From the NCBI RefSeq assembly GCF_938017705.1, contig NZ_CALIIS010000232.1, positions 1-16,939 of the forward strand: a stretch of DNA of 16,939 nt. Direction: 5' to 3'. Source of the stretch: an uncultured Campylobacter sp. GTDB taxonomy: Bacteria > Campylobacterota > Campylobacteria > Campylobacterales > Campylobacteraceae. This document shows positions 1 through 8,046 of the stretch, piece by piece. Positions within the stretch are counted from its first letter, which is position 1; each line of letters opens with the position of its first letter. The position numbers were made by a program, and so were the translations under genes. The notes below the pieces were generated by a model that worked only from the letters and a program-made list of their open reading frames with translations, searched no databases and was not told the DNA's origin.

Positions 1-1
1 C

Positions 2-889
2 GATCTTAGCGAGATCGCGAGCTTGGGCGAGTTTGAAAGCTACGAGATGACCGAGCCCGCGCAAACCGCGCAGCGCCTACGCGACGCTGACGTCGTCATA
101 ACCAACAAAGTCCTAATCACGGATGAGATCATGGCGCAAACTGCGCTTAAGCTGATCTGCGTCAGCGCCACGGGCACGAATAATATCGACATGCAGGCAG
201 CGCAGGCTCGCGGCATCGCGGTGAAAAACGTGGCGGGCTATTCGACGAACAGCGTCGTGCAGCAGACCTTCGCGTCGCTGTTTGCGCTAACCAACGCGCT
301 CGGATACTACGCGGATTACGGCAGCAGCGGCAAATGGTGCGAGAGCGAAATTTTTACCCACATTGACGCGCCGATCAGCGAAATTTACGGCAAAGAATTC
401 GGCGTCATCGGGCTTGGACAGATCGGCGCAAAGGTCGCCCGCATCGCCGCTACGTTCGGCGCGAACGTGAGATACTACTCCACTAGCGGCGCGAACGATA
501 ACGGCGAGTTTGCAAGAGTGAGCCTGGACGCGCTTTTGAGGGCATGCGATATCATTTCTATCCACGCCCCGCTAAATGAAAAAACGGCGGGATTGATCGG
601 TGAGGCAGAGCTTGCAAAGATGAAAGAGGGGGCGATCTTGATGAATTTCGGCCGCGGCGGCATCGTGGATGAGGACGCGCTGGCTCGCGCCGTGGACGAG
701 CGAGGCTTGCGCACGACACTTGATGTGCTGCAAACAGAGCCGATGAGGGCGGATCATCCGCTGCTGCGCGTGAAAAATCGCTGCAACGTCGTCATCACGC
801 CTCACATCGCATGGGCAAGCATAGAGGCCCGCAAACGGCTGATAAAGATGATCGCGCAAAATATCAGGGATTTTATAAACGGCAAATAA
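2..889 (+). CDS. D-2-hydroxyacid dehydrogenase, 5' end outside window
   Basis: NAD-dependent D-isomer 2-hydroxyacid dehydrogenase, reducing a 2-keto acid or oxidising a D-2-hydroxy acid in the cytoplasm. The reading frame is open from base 2. The first start-like codon (TTG at 23) has no ribosome-binding site, and the family usually has about 310 residues, so roughly 15-20 N-terminal residues lie upstream of the window. A Rossmann GLGQIG motif is at nt 410-427. The catalytic triad of the family is complete: Arg in NFGRGG (nt 653-655), Glu in LQTEP (nt 737-739) and His in TPHIAWAS (nt 803-805). It resembles glycerate/hydroxypyruvate reductase-like members such as C. jejuni Cj0373, but the substrate cannot be read from sequence. 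The last codons end with a basic FINGK tail and TAA. It converges with the PepSY gene across 189 bp holding a hairpin. Confidence 0.93.
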   Translation, partial: DLSEIASLGEFESYEMTEPAQTAQRLRDADVVITNKVLITDEIMAQTALKLICVSATGTNNIDMQAAQARGIAVKNVAGYSTNSVVQQTFASLFALTNALGYYADYGSSGKWCESEIFTHIDAPISEIYGKEFGVIGLGQIGAKVARIAATFGANVRYYSTSGANDNGEFARVSLDALLRACDIISIHAPLNEKTAGLIGEAELAKMKEGAILMNFGRGGIVDEDALARAVDERGLRTTLDVLQTEPMRADHPLLRVKNRCNVVITPHIAWASIEARKRLIKMIAQNIRDFINGK

Positions 890-1000
890 GCGCGGTTGAA
901 ACGCCGGAGCAAATTTAACAAAATCAAGATGCGGCACAAGGCCCACAAAGACTCTGCACGCAGTATTTCAAAGCGCTACACATAAAATTTTATTAACTGA

Positions 1001-1020
1001 AAAGAAGCGATACCGCTTCG
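1001..1020 (-). terminator. Probable terminator between convergent genes
   Basis: GAAGCG (1004-1009), loop ATAC, CGCTTC (1014-1019) form a 6-bp stem. Read on the minus strand the stem is followed by TTTT, so it best fits as the end of the receptor/PepSY transcript; on the plus strand it is followed by GGATAAAATTTT and could also serve the dehydrogenase gene. Confidence 0.5.
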
Positions 1021-1078
1021 GATAAAATTTTAAATTTACGCCGCGGACAAGCTATCTCTCCGCTTTGAATTCGTAGAT

Positions 1079-2224
1079 TTATCTTTTCTTGCAAATTCTT
1101 TTTATGCTCATCCAAAATCCCGTAACTATAAAAAATAACACTGAAATCGCCGCTACGCAAAACAAGAACTTACCCGCTTCGCCGAAGATATAGCCCGAAT
1201 GCACGCTCAAAACGGCTTTATGTATAGTAAACGGGCGCGGCATGGTACTTTTCGTATCATCATAGCGAGCATGCCGTAAGATGCCCTTTTTAACGTTTAT
1301 ACTCATCGTATTCATATGCTCTTCGCTCTTTTCGCCTTTATCGAAATAAAAGATCATAAAATTTTCTCCATCTTTTTGAGCGATAATATTGAAGAATTCG
1401 TAGTTTTCACCGCGTTCACGCTTAAAAATATCAAATGCCGTCTGCAAATTTAAAATTTTATCTTCATCCTCAAGCGAAAATCCTCGCACTTCGGTAAAAC
1501 TCGTTTTTCTAAAAATTTCCTTTTCGCCTAGCGCTCTGTTGGTGATTTTGGCTATCCAATCATACGACCAATAAAGCCCGCTAGCGCTTATCGTAAGCAA
1601 AACGGGCAGCAGCAAAACTCCGACCGCGCCGTGCAAGCTATATAAAAACGTGTAACCTCTCGCTTTAAAATTTATCCTAAATGCGCGTAAAATCTTTCCT
1701 CTAAAGCTAGGATAATAGATCACCACGCCTGAAATTAAGACTAAAATAAACATAATTGTGCTAAACGCCACGATATTTTTGCCTATTAGCCGCAGAGTTT
1801 TGTTTTTACTTAACCCAAATCCCAGATTAGTATGTAGATTTAGCGCTACGCCGATAAACGTATCGCCTATATTTTCCGAAGTAATTTCGCCGTTATAAGG
1901 ATCTATAAAATATGATTTAAACTCGCCGCCAGAATCTGTGCCGGAAAGCCTAATCGCCTCATTTTTATTTTGAGGAATTCTATAATAACTGAGCGTAAAG
2001 CCGGGCTTGGCTTTTCTGAAAATATTTAAAATTTTGGCGGGTTTAAGAGCGTCTTTTCCGCTCGGGCTCACGAAAGATTTGCTTTGATTTAACGCATCTA
2101 TAATCTCATCATGATACGAGATAATAGCGCCGCTAAGGGCTACGATTAAGATCGGCACGCAGCATATAAGCGTCAAAACAAGATGGACGTTGAACCAAAA
2201 TTTTTTCCTTTTTAGAATCGCCAT
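1079..2224 (-). CDS. PepSY-associated TM (PepSY_TM) inner-membrane protein
   Basis: Inner-membrane protein of the PepSY_TM family, 381 residues, often encoded beside TonB-dependent siderophore receptors and thought to reduce or release iron from imported ferric chelates. Four hydrophobic segments are visible at about residues 10-37, 149-173, 193-218 and 350-374. The first continues into HDEI, the usual family pattern (TM helix ending in an acidic/His motif). The periplasmic part carries FIDPYNGEI (106-114), the PepSY-type strand/turn. Histidines H14, H131, H198, H335 and H342 sit at or near membrane segments and could bind haem or metal. ATG at 2224 follows AAGGAAATTA, a good ribosome-binding site. 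It starts 49 bp after the receptor stop on the same strand, so it is very probably the second gene of that operon. The exact reaction is inferred. Confidence 0.88.
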   Translation of the reverse strand: MAILKRKKFWFNVHLVLTLICCVPILIVALSGAIISYHDEIIDALNQSKSFVSPSGKDALKPAKILNIFRKAKPGFTLSYYRIPQNKNEAIRLSGTDSGGEFKSYFIDPYNGEITSENIGDTFIGVALNLHTNLGFGLSKNKTLRLIGKNIVAFSTIMFILVLISGVVIYYPSFRGKILRAFRINFKARGYTFLYSLHGAVGVLLLPVLLTISASGLYWSYDWIAKITNRALGEKEIFRKTSFTEVRGFSLEDEDKILNLQTAFDIFKRERGENYEFFNIIAQKDGENFMIFYFDKGEKSEEHMNTMSINVKKGILRHARYDDTKSTMPRPFTIHKAVLSVHSGYIFGEAGKFLFCVAAISVLFFIVTGFWMSIKRICKKR

Positions 2225-2273
2225 TAATTTCCTTAAATTTTAAATCCGCGGACGAAATTTATGCGCCGCGAAT

Positions 2274-4244
2274 TTAAAAATTCACGTTAAATCCAACCTG
2301 CGCCTTCATCCCGTCTACAACCATCATTTGGTAATTTCCCGAGCGCGTTAGTACGAATTCGTTGAATATGTTATAAAGCGTAAAATTTAAACTTGCGTCT
2401 TTTGTGACTTTATAGCTCGCGCCCAGATCAAAAAGCGTGTATGAGCGGATATCCTCATCGTAGCTTAGGCTATCGCGCGTCCTACTATAATAATTTATTT
2501 GCGACCATAAGTTTAGCTTGGAGCTTACGTCGTAATCAATTCCTAGCTTTACCGAATGGATTGGAAAATTATTTAAGGTTTTGCCCTTCTCGCTACCCGT
2601 TTTTTGCTCGGATTTCGTATAGGCGTAGTTTGCATGCAGCTTCAAATTATCTAAAATTTGATAATCGTTACTTAGCTCTAGACCCCTAACCTCGGCTTCT
2701 CCGATATTTATAGTGTCCCAAATACCGCGCCTGTAAGTTTTGCCGTTATGCACGCAAGGATTTCCCGGTCTTGGGCGGCAAATTAATTTGGTAGAAATTC
2801 CATCTTTGATTTTGGTATAAAACGCGGTAGCGCTAAAGTTAAATTTATCGTTATCGTCGTAAGAAAATCCGCCTTCGTAGCTTATGCTGCTTTCAGGCTT
2901 TAGAGAGCTTCTGCCTATCTGCGCTCCCTGGCCTCCTGCAAATGGCAGGGCAAGGCCCTCGCTACGCTGCTTAATATCCGGAGTTGAATATCCTGTCGAA
3001 ACGCCGCCTTTAATAGAAAAACTTTCGTTTAAACGATAAACGGCATAAGCGCGCGGCGATATATGGCCGCCGTAGTCCTTATCGCGGTTATATCTGATTC
3101 CGCCGGTTAGTGTTAAATCATCAGTTAGATAAAAATCATCCTCGCCGTAGATCGAATAATCCCATCTTTTGACATTTGCCTCATCTGCGGTAGTAGCGGC
3201 TTCGTTTAATCTCTCGCTTCGGTATTGCACGCCCAAACTCAAAGCATTTGAATCGAAAAAATATGAGCCTTTAGAATTTAACGTAGTCGTTCTAAGACGC
3301 AGATCCTGGGCGCCGCTTTCTTTCATGCTATCGTAATTTGCATAGCTATCTATCATAAACTTATCGTATTTTCCCTGATGAGACAGGCTTGCAGTGTAGC
3401 CTTTCATATCCTCTTTCGCAATATCGTTATTGCCTCCCGAGATTGTTCGCGTACGCCCGTATGTACGCCTAAATTTATTATTTACTTTACGATAATCAAG
3501 CGCTACCTCATCATTTTGCGTTACGTTATACATCAGTTTTGCGCCTATATTCGTCTCTTCATTATTTCTATTCGCATAAGGCTCTTTATCCTCTATCTTT
3601 TCAAAAAATCTGCCGTAAAGTGCGATACCTAGCACGTCCGGGACGATAGCTCCGTTTAGATAAAAACCCGTTTGATAATCACCTTTTATTTGCGATTTTT
3701 TAGCGAAAGTATAGTATCCGTTTACATTGCCGCTAGGCTCATTTGAAAAGCCCTTGGTGATGATATTTATTACTCCGCCCATAGCGTCGCTGCCGTAAAG
3801 CGAGCTCATAGGACCGCGGATGACCTCTATGCGCTCTATCGCATTTGCGGGAGGCAAGAAATTCTGGCTGCTGCCGATACTTCTTAATCCTTTATAAGCA
3901 CTATCGCTGGTTGCAGGCTTGCCGTCGATTAAAATTTTTGTATACTTTTGAGACAGACCTCTTAGGCTTATGCCTTTTCTCGATGCAGCACCTAGCGTTG
4001 CGGTAAAGGCACTCGGCAAATCCTCTACCATTGCAGAGATATCTTGATAGTTACGTTTTTGTATCTCTTTTTGCGTAAGAACGGAGATAGAAGCGGGTGC
4101 GTCTTGGATATTTTGCCGATAGCCCGTAGCACTGACTACGGTAATTTCACCCAAATTTACGCTTTTGTCCTGTTTTTCTATCTCGCTCGATATTCCAGCT
4201 GTCGCTATAGCAGCAATCAGCGATAATTTATATATTACGTGCAC
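2274..4244 (-). CDS. TonB-dependent outer-membrane receptor (ferric siderophore type)
   Basis: Outer-membrane 22-strand barrel receptor, 656 residues, importing a substrate (most likely a ferric siderophore) with TonB energy. In order: signal peptide (about 1-20, short, ending near GISS), a TonB-box-like GEITVVSA (32-39), plug domain (about 45-165) ending in the typical segment ERIEVIRGP (137-145) with SLYGSDAMGGVINIITK (148-164), and the barrel to a C-terminal Phe (QVGFNVNF). GYSTPDIKQ (418-426) and LKPESS (448-453) are the usual barrel landmarks. C489 and C497 probably form a loop disulphide as in FepA/CirA-like receptors. Start is GTG at 4244, preceded by AAGAAAAGGGG. It resembles Campylobacter CfrA/CfrB enterobactin receptors in architecture, but ligand identity is not provable here. 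It is co-directional with the PepSY gene and divergent from the AraC regulator. Confidence 0.93.
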   Translation of the reverse strand: MHVIYKLSLIAAIATAGISSEIEKQDKSVNLGEITVVSATGYRQNIQDAPASISVLTQKEIQKRNYQDISAMVEDLPSAFTATLGAASRKGISLRGLSQKYTKILIDGKPATSDSAYKGLRSIGSSQNFLPPANAIERIEVIRGPMSSLYGSDAMGGVINIITKGFSNEPSGNVNGYYTFAKKSQIKGDYQTGFYLNGAIVPDVLGIALYGRFFEKIEDKEPYANRNNEETNIGAKLMYNVTQNDEVALDYRKVNNKFRRTYGRTRTISGGNNDIAKEDMKGYTASLSHQGKYDKFMIDSYANYDSMKESGAQDLRLRTTTLNSKGSYFFDSNALSLGVQYRSERLNEAATTADEANVKRWDYSIYGEDDFYLTDDLTLTGGIRYNRDKDYGGHISPRAYAVYRLNESFSIKGGVSTGYSTPDIKQRSEGLALPFAGGQGAQIGRSSLKPESSISYEGGFSYDDNDKFNFSATAFYTKIKDGISTKLICRPRPGNPCVHNGKTYRRGIWDTINIGEAEVRGLELSNDYQILDNLKLHANYAYTKSEQKTGSEKGKTLNNFPIHSVKLGIDYDVSSKLNLWSQINYYSRTRDSLSYDEDIRSYTLFDLGASYKVTKDASLNFTLYNIFNEFVLTRSGNYQMMVVDGMKAQVGFNVNF

Positions 4245-4276
4245 AAACGCCCCTTTTCTTATTAAAATTTAAACTC

Positions 4277-4306
4277 ATTTTACTATAATAAGATATGCAT
4301 TATCAA
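4277..4306 (-). promoter_or_regulatory. Predicted receptor operon promoter
   Basis: On the minus strand TTGATA (4306-4301) is followed after 18 bp by TAAAAT (4282-4277), about 33 bp before the GTG start. It overlaps the divergent regulator promoter. A short GATA-N5-TATC inverted repeat (4292-4304) lies between the boxes; it is only faintly Fur-like. Confidence 0.5.
4284..4289 (+). promoter_or_regulatory. -10 box of AraC-type regulator
   Basis: A perfect TATAAT lies 64 bp before the regulator ATG, with a poor -35 (ATTAAA, 4261-4266), as usual in epsilonproteobacteria. It predicts a leader of roughly 58 nt that contains both direct repeats. Confidence 0.55.
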
Positions 4307-4314
4307 GAAATACT

Positions 4315-4353
4315 AAACGGCAGAGGGATTATTTTAAACGCTAAAGGGATAAG
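4315..4353. promoter_or_regulatory. Candidate AraC-family operator (21-bp-period direct repeat)
   Basis: Two imperfect 18-bp direct repeats, AAACGGCAGAGGGATTAT (4315-4332) and AAACGCTAAAGGGATAAG (4336-4353), match at 13 of 18 positions and start exactly 21 bp apart, two helical turns, as for classical AraC half-sites. The pair begins 8 bp upstream of the receptor -35 box, the position for direct activation, and lies in the regulator's own 5' leader covering its ribosome-binding site, the position for self-repression. Seen: repeat and geometry. Inferred: binding by the neighbouring regulator. Confidence 0.5.
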
Positions 4354-5310
4354 ATGAGTAAAGAGATAAGTTTAGATGATTTTTTACAAAAAATATCTAA
4401 CGACATTGAGCCGTCCAAGCAATGTGGGTATAACAAAACCGAGCTTGAAAGCGAAAGTATAAAATTCGGCTTTAGCTCTTTTTATACGGGCGGAGAGATA
4501 GGATATTATAGCAGCGATATAATTTGCAGAGATTTTCTTTTGCATCGCCACGAACGGGGCAGCCGCTATTCATTTTTATTTTTCAATACTGGCGAAAATC
4601 CTATCTGCTTCAGATCGGATAAAGATCAATTCGTCTTGAATAAAGGTGAGTTTTGGCTCGGAACTATGCAAAGCAAATTACGTGGCGTTCACGAGCTTGA
4701 AAATAAACACTATAAAAGCTCCTGCATAGCGCTTAGCACCGCTTTTGCAAATGAGCTGGGAATTTTAAAAAATTTGAATTTAGATCAAGCCGTTTGCATG
4801 AAGAAATTTAAAACGAGCGCCATGCAAAATATCATCCTTAAAGAAATCGAAAATGCCGCGATATACGACGGCAAAATGCGCGAAATTTTTATGGAAAGTA
4901 AAATTTTAGAGATGCTTTATAAAAGTTTTTATAAATTTAATGAGCCTGAAAATACGCTTAGTCTTGATGAAAATGACATAAAAACAGTCCAAAAAGCAAA
5001 GAAAATATTACTTGAAAATATGCAAAACCCACCTAGCATTAAGGAGCTCGCTCATCTTTGCGCTACGAACGAATTTGCACTAAAAAGGGATTTTAAAGCA
5101 TATTTCGGCACGAGCGTTTATGCGATGCTGACAAATGAGCGGCTTGAGATTGCAAAAGAGCTATTGAGTCTAGATCAAATCAGCGTAAACGAAGCCGCCA
5201 AAATGGTCGGATATAATAATTTATCGCATTTTTCTAAAATTTTTAGGACTAAATTTAACGTGCTGCCGACGCAACTGAAAAAGGATATAAAATTTTACTA
5301 CTCGGATTAG
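4354..5310 (+). CDS. AraC-family regulator (PchR/YbtA-like) of siderophore uptake
   Basis: Cytoplasmic transcription activator, 318 residues. The N-terminal half (about 30-130) is a ligand-sensing domain with HRHERGS (64-70) and VLNKGEFWLGTM (94-105), the layout seen in PchR-type sensors of ferric siderophores. The C-terminal AraC/XylS domain has two helix-turn-helix units: IKELAHLCATNEFALKRDF (229-247) and the second, conserved one, VNEAAKMVGYNN (278-289) with LSHFSKIFRTKFNVLP (290-305). Start ATG at 4354 is preceded by AAAGGGATAAG. Placement beside a divergent receptor operon is the classic arrangement of PchR, YbtA and AlcR, where the imported chelate is the inducer; that role is inferred here. 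The gene, like the receptor, is richer in A+T than the outer parts of the window. Confidence 0.92.
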   Translation: MSKEISLDDFLQKISNDIEPSKQCGYNKTELESESIKFGFSSFYTGGEIGYYSSDIICRDFLLHRHERGSRYSFLFFNTGENPICFRSDKDQFVLNKGEFWLGTMQSKLRGVHELENKHYKSSCIALSTAFANELGILKNLNLDQAVCMKKFKTSAMQNIILKEIENAAIYDGKMREIFMESKILEMLYKSFYKFNEPENTLSLDENDIKTVQKAKKILLENMQNPPSIKELAHLCATNEFALKRDFKAYFGTSVYAMLTNERLEIAKELLSLDQISVNEAAKMVGYNNLSHFSKIFRTKFNVLPTQLKKDIKFYYSD

Positions 5311-5428
5311 AATTTCGCACGACCGACTATCTCTTAGAAGCCACATTCTTTCGCAACCGCATATCAAAATCTCATAAAATTTTATATCGCAACCGGGATC
5401 CGTAAAAATACGGAATTTAAATTATAAA

Positions 5429-5452
5429 TTGCCGCCGAAGCCTTGGCGGCAA
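5429..5452 (-). terminator. Probable terminator of binding-protein operon
   Basis: TTGCCGCC (5429-5436), 8-nt loop, GGCGGCAA (5445-5452): an 8-bp stem. On the minus strand it is followed by TTTATAATTT, fitting the end of the solute-binding-protein transcript about 80-105 nt after its last stop codon. On the plus strand it is followed by AA only. Confidence 0.55.
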
Positions 5453-5457
5453 AAGCG

Positions 5458-5480
5458 AGCTGCGATCAAATATCGCAGCT
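5458..5480. terminator. Second hairpin in convergent gap
   Basis: AGCTGCGAT (5458-5466), loop CAAAT, ATCGCAGCT (5472-5480): a perfect 9-bp stem, adjacent to the first hairpin, between convergent genes. No U-run of note on the plus strand; on the minus strand CGCTTTTG follows. It may act with the neighbouring hairpin as a two-way terminator. Confidence 0.45.
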
Positions 5481-5533
5481 GCGCGTATGTTTGTACGTCA
5501 AAGGACGCCTTAAAATTTTAAATATGTCTAAAT

Positions 5534-6337
5534 TTAAAACAGGCTATAAACCTCATCGAGTGTGAAGTGCTTTTTATCGATCTTGCCGCCGTAGTATGGC
5601 TTGATATCCTCGTCAAAAGCCTTATGGAAAAATTTCGCTTTATACATTTTTACCAGGCTGCTATTGACCGCATCAAGTAGCTCGGTATTGCCCTTAGATA
5701 GGGCAACGGCGATATAATCTACCTTGCCAAGGTTAATGATTTTCGCATCAAGCGCGGCATCGTTTCTAGCGTATCCTAGCACTACGGTATTATCGTCGGC
5801 AAAGCCTATGCCCTCGCCAGCCTTTAGTCTGGCAACACACTCATTCGCATCGGCACATGTCGCAATCTCATAGCCCGCGTTTTTGAAGTGCTCCTCGGCA
5901 GTTGTGCCCTTAACGCTTAGAATTTTTTTATGCGCGATCTGATCGATTCTTGAAATATTATCATCCTTACGGCTTAGCACGCCAATTTGCACTGAATAAT
6001 ACGGGTAAGAAAAATCGACTTTCTGAACGCGATCTTTTGTGACGGTAAGCTTGGATATGATGAGATCTACTTTGTTTTGCTCCAGTGAGGGGACGCGATC
6101 TTTAGATGCTACGGAGATAAAGTCGATTTTGATCTTTTTATTGCCGAATAGATTTTTGACTAACTCATTTGCCAAATCAACCTCAAAGCCTTTTAGCGTG
6201 CCGTTATCATCGAAGCTAAACGGAGGCTGGGAATCTTGCAAGCCTATGCGAATTTCGCCTGCTTGCTTGATATCTGCTAGGGAATTAGCGCAAAGCGCGC
6301 CAACACCCAGCAAAATACTTAGTAGAATTTTTTTCAT
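5534..6337 (-). CDS. Periplasmic amino-acid-binding protein, family 3 (copy 1, last in operon)
   Basis: Family-3 solute-binding protein of polar amino-acid ABC importers, 267 residues. Signal peptide about 1-17 (MKKILLSILLGVGALCA, cleavage probably after CA). The family signature is intact: GFEVDLANELV (50-60). The carboxylate-binding Arg lies in LTVTKDR (R103), the lobe-2 acidic motif in FADDN (179-183), and SQPPF (36-40) supplies the ligand-facing aromatic. C161 and C167 (CX5C) are kept in all four copies. ATG at 6337 follows an AAAGGACAAAAT ribosome-binding region. It lies 15 bp after copy 2 and is the last gene before the paired hairpins. It resembles the CjaA/cysteine-binding group of Campylobacter, but the ligand is not determinable. 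No permease or ATPase gene is in the window. Confidence 0.92.
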   Translation of the reverse strand: MKKILLSILLGVGALCANSLADIKQAGEIRIGLQDSQPPFSFDDNGTLKGFEVDLANELVKNLFGNKKIKIDFISVASKDRVPSLEQNKVDLIISKLTVTKDRVQKVDFSYPYYSVQIGVLSRKDDNISRIDQIAHKKILSVKGTTAEEHFKNAGYEIATCADANECVARLKAGEGIGFADDNTVVLGYARNDAALDAKIINLGKVDYIAVALSKGNTELLDAVNSSLVKMYKAKFFHKAFDEDIKPYYGGKIDKKHFTLDEVYSLF

Positions 6338-6352
6338 ATTTTGTCCTTTGAA

Positions 6353-7156
6353 TTAAAACATTTTATAAAGATCATCTAACAAGAAATATTTTTTCTCAGC
6401 CTTGCCCTTGTAAAAAGGATCTATGCTGTCGTTAAAAATTTTCTTGAAAAAGCCGTTTTTGCTGAGCTTGACAAGCCCGTCGTTTAAGGCGTTTAGCAAG
6501 TCATCGTTGCCTTTTTGCACTGCGATAGCTAAAAAGTCCGTCGTGCCTAAATTCTTTATATTTACCTCTACCTTGCGATCTACAACCGAATAGCCCAAAA
6601 CTACCATATTATCGTCTGCATAGCCGCTGCCGCGACCGGATTTTAGCGCTCGGAAACATTCACTAGAACTAGCGCATGAGATAACCTTAAATCCTTCCTT
6701 ATTAAAATAATCAAACGCCGTAGTGCCGGGCTCTGCTAAAATTTCTTTATCTTGTAAATCGTCTACGGTTTTTATATTATCATCGGTGCGAGTTAGCACG
6801 CCGATATTTACGCTAAAGTAGGGATTTGAAAAATCCACTAGTTTCTCGCGCTCTTTCGTAACCGTGATGGCTGCGATATCCAAATCGACCTTGTTATCTT
6901 GCACGGCTGTGATACGATCATTGCCTAGAGTTACGACATATTCGATTTTGCCGCCCTTATCGCCGAAAATTTCTTTCACGAGCTCTTCGATAAGCGAAAT
7001 TTCAAAACCGCTATATCTTCCGTCCTCAGAGACGCTAAGTGGCGGCAGTGAGCCGTCTATTCCGATACGAATGAGCCCTTTTTCTTTGATCTGCGCTAAA
7101 GAGTTAGCAAATAACGAACACGAAGCGATTAGCAACGCAAATATAATCTTTTTCAT
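6353..7156 (-). CDS. Periplasmic amino-acid-binding protein, family 3 (copy 2)
   Basis: Family-3 solute-binding protein, 267 residues, closest to copy 3 (by hand count about 70 differing residues of 267, near 74% identity, no gaps). R103 in ITVTKER and the ADDN motif (180-183) are present, as are C161/C167. Two ligand-region changes stand out: the usual PPF aromatic is PPL (38-40), and the signature Asp of GFEVDLA is replaced (GFEISLIEEL, 50-59). The leader MKKIIFALLIASC could be read as a lipobox (IASC) with C13 as lipidation site, but the stretch is very short; cleavage by signal peptidase I near FANS is the alternative. Start ATG at 7156 follows TTTAAAGGAATTTT. It lies 65 bp after copy 3, the longest gap in the array. 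Confidence 0.92.
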   Translation of the reverse strand: MKKIIFALLIASCSLFANSLAQIKEKGLIRIGIDGSLPPLSVSEDGRYSGFEISLIEELVKEIFGDKGGKIEYVVTLGNDRITAVQDNKVDLDIAAITVTKEREKLVDFSNPYFSVNIGVLTRTDDNIKTVDDLQDKEILAEPGTTAFDYFNKEGFKVISCASSSECFRALKSGRGSGYADDNMVVLGYSVVDRKVEVNIKNLGTTDFLAIAVQKGNDDLLNALNDGLVKLSKNGFFKKIFNDSIDPFYKGKAEKKYFLLDDLYKMF

Positions 7157-7221
7157 AAAATTCCTTTAAATTTTACTAAAATTTTGCCAGCGAATAGAAT
7201 TCCATCCATCGCCACTTTAAA

Positions 7222-8025
7222 TTAAAACAAGCTGTAAAGATCGTCCAGCAAGAAATACTTTTTATCGACGGTGCCTTTATAAAAAGGCTCAATACTCTCA
7301 TCAAAAATTTTTGTAAAAAAACCCTTTTTACTTAGCTCAATTAGTCCCGCATTTACCGCGTTAAGCAGCTCAGTATTGCCCTTTTGCACCGCGATGGCCA
7401 GGAAGTCCGTCGAGCCTAAATTCTTGATATTTACCTCAACCTTGTAATCGACTACGGCATAAGCAAATACAAGTAGATTATCATCGCCGTATCCGTCGCC
7501 CTTACCCGATTTTAGGTCATTAAAGCATTCATTTGCGCTCGCACACGGTACTACGTTATAGCCCTGTTTCGTAAAGTAATCAAACACAGTAGTGCCGGGC
7601 TGCGCCAGTATAGTCTTTCCGTTTAGATCGGAGACCTTTCTGATATTATCGTCGCTACGAGTTAGCACGCCGATATTTACGCTAAAGTATGGATCGGAGA
7701 AATCTACCAGCTTCTCGCGCTCTTTCGTAACCGAGATTAGCGCGATATCTAAATCAACTCTGTTATCCTGTACCGCTTTTATACGATCATCGCCTACCGT
7801 TACGACATATTGTATCTTACTGCCTTTATCACCAAAAATTTCTTTAACAAGCCCTTCGATTAAGAGTATCTCAAAGCCGCTATATTCGCCGTCTTTAGCG
7901 ACGCTAAACGGCGGAGACGAGCCATCTATACCGATTCGAATAACCCCTTTTTCTTTGATTTGAGTCAAAGTGTTGCTAAGAAGCGAACACGCAGCCAGCA
8001 TCAACGCCAAGATTATCTTTTTCAT
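7222..8025 (-). CDS. Periplasmic amino-acid-binding protein, family 3 (copy 3)
   Basis: Family-3 solute-binding protein, 267 residues, sister of copy 2. It keeps SSPPF (36-40), R103 in ISVTKER, the GDDN motif (180-183) and C161/C167, but the signature reads GFEILLIEGL (50-59) without the usual Asp. MKKIILALMLAAC ends in a textbook LAAC lipobox although the preceding stretch is only 12 residues, so lipid anchoring is possible but unsure. ATG at 8025 follows AAAAAGGGGGACGCT, a strong purine-rich ribosome-binding site. It starts 21 bp after copy 4, so it is translated from the same message. Tail FLLDDLYSLF is shared with the other copies. Confidence 0.92.
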   Translation of the reverse strand: MKKIILALMLAACSLLSNTLTQIKEKGVIRIGIDGSSPPFSVAKDGEYSGFEILLIEGLVKEIFGDKGSKIQYVVTVGDDRIKAVQDNRVDLDIALISVTKEREKLVDFSDPYFSVNIGVLTRSDDNIRKVSDLNGKTILAQPGTTVFDYFTKQGYNVVPCASANECFNDLKSGKGDGYGDDNLLVFAYAVVDYKVEVNIKNLGSTDFLAIAVQKGNTELLNAVNAGLIELSKKGFFTKIFDESIEPFYKGTVDKKYFLLDDLYSLF

Positions 8026-8046
8026 AGCGTCCCCCTTTTTTTAAAA

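Noticed and set aside
929..985. 18-codon frame after the dehydrogenase gene
   Set aside because: No ribosome-binding site and no recognisable features.
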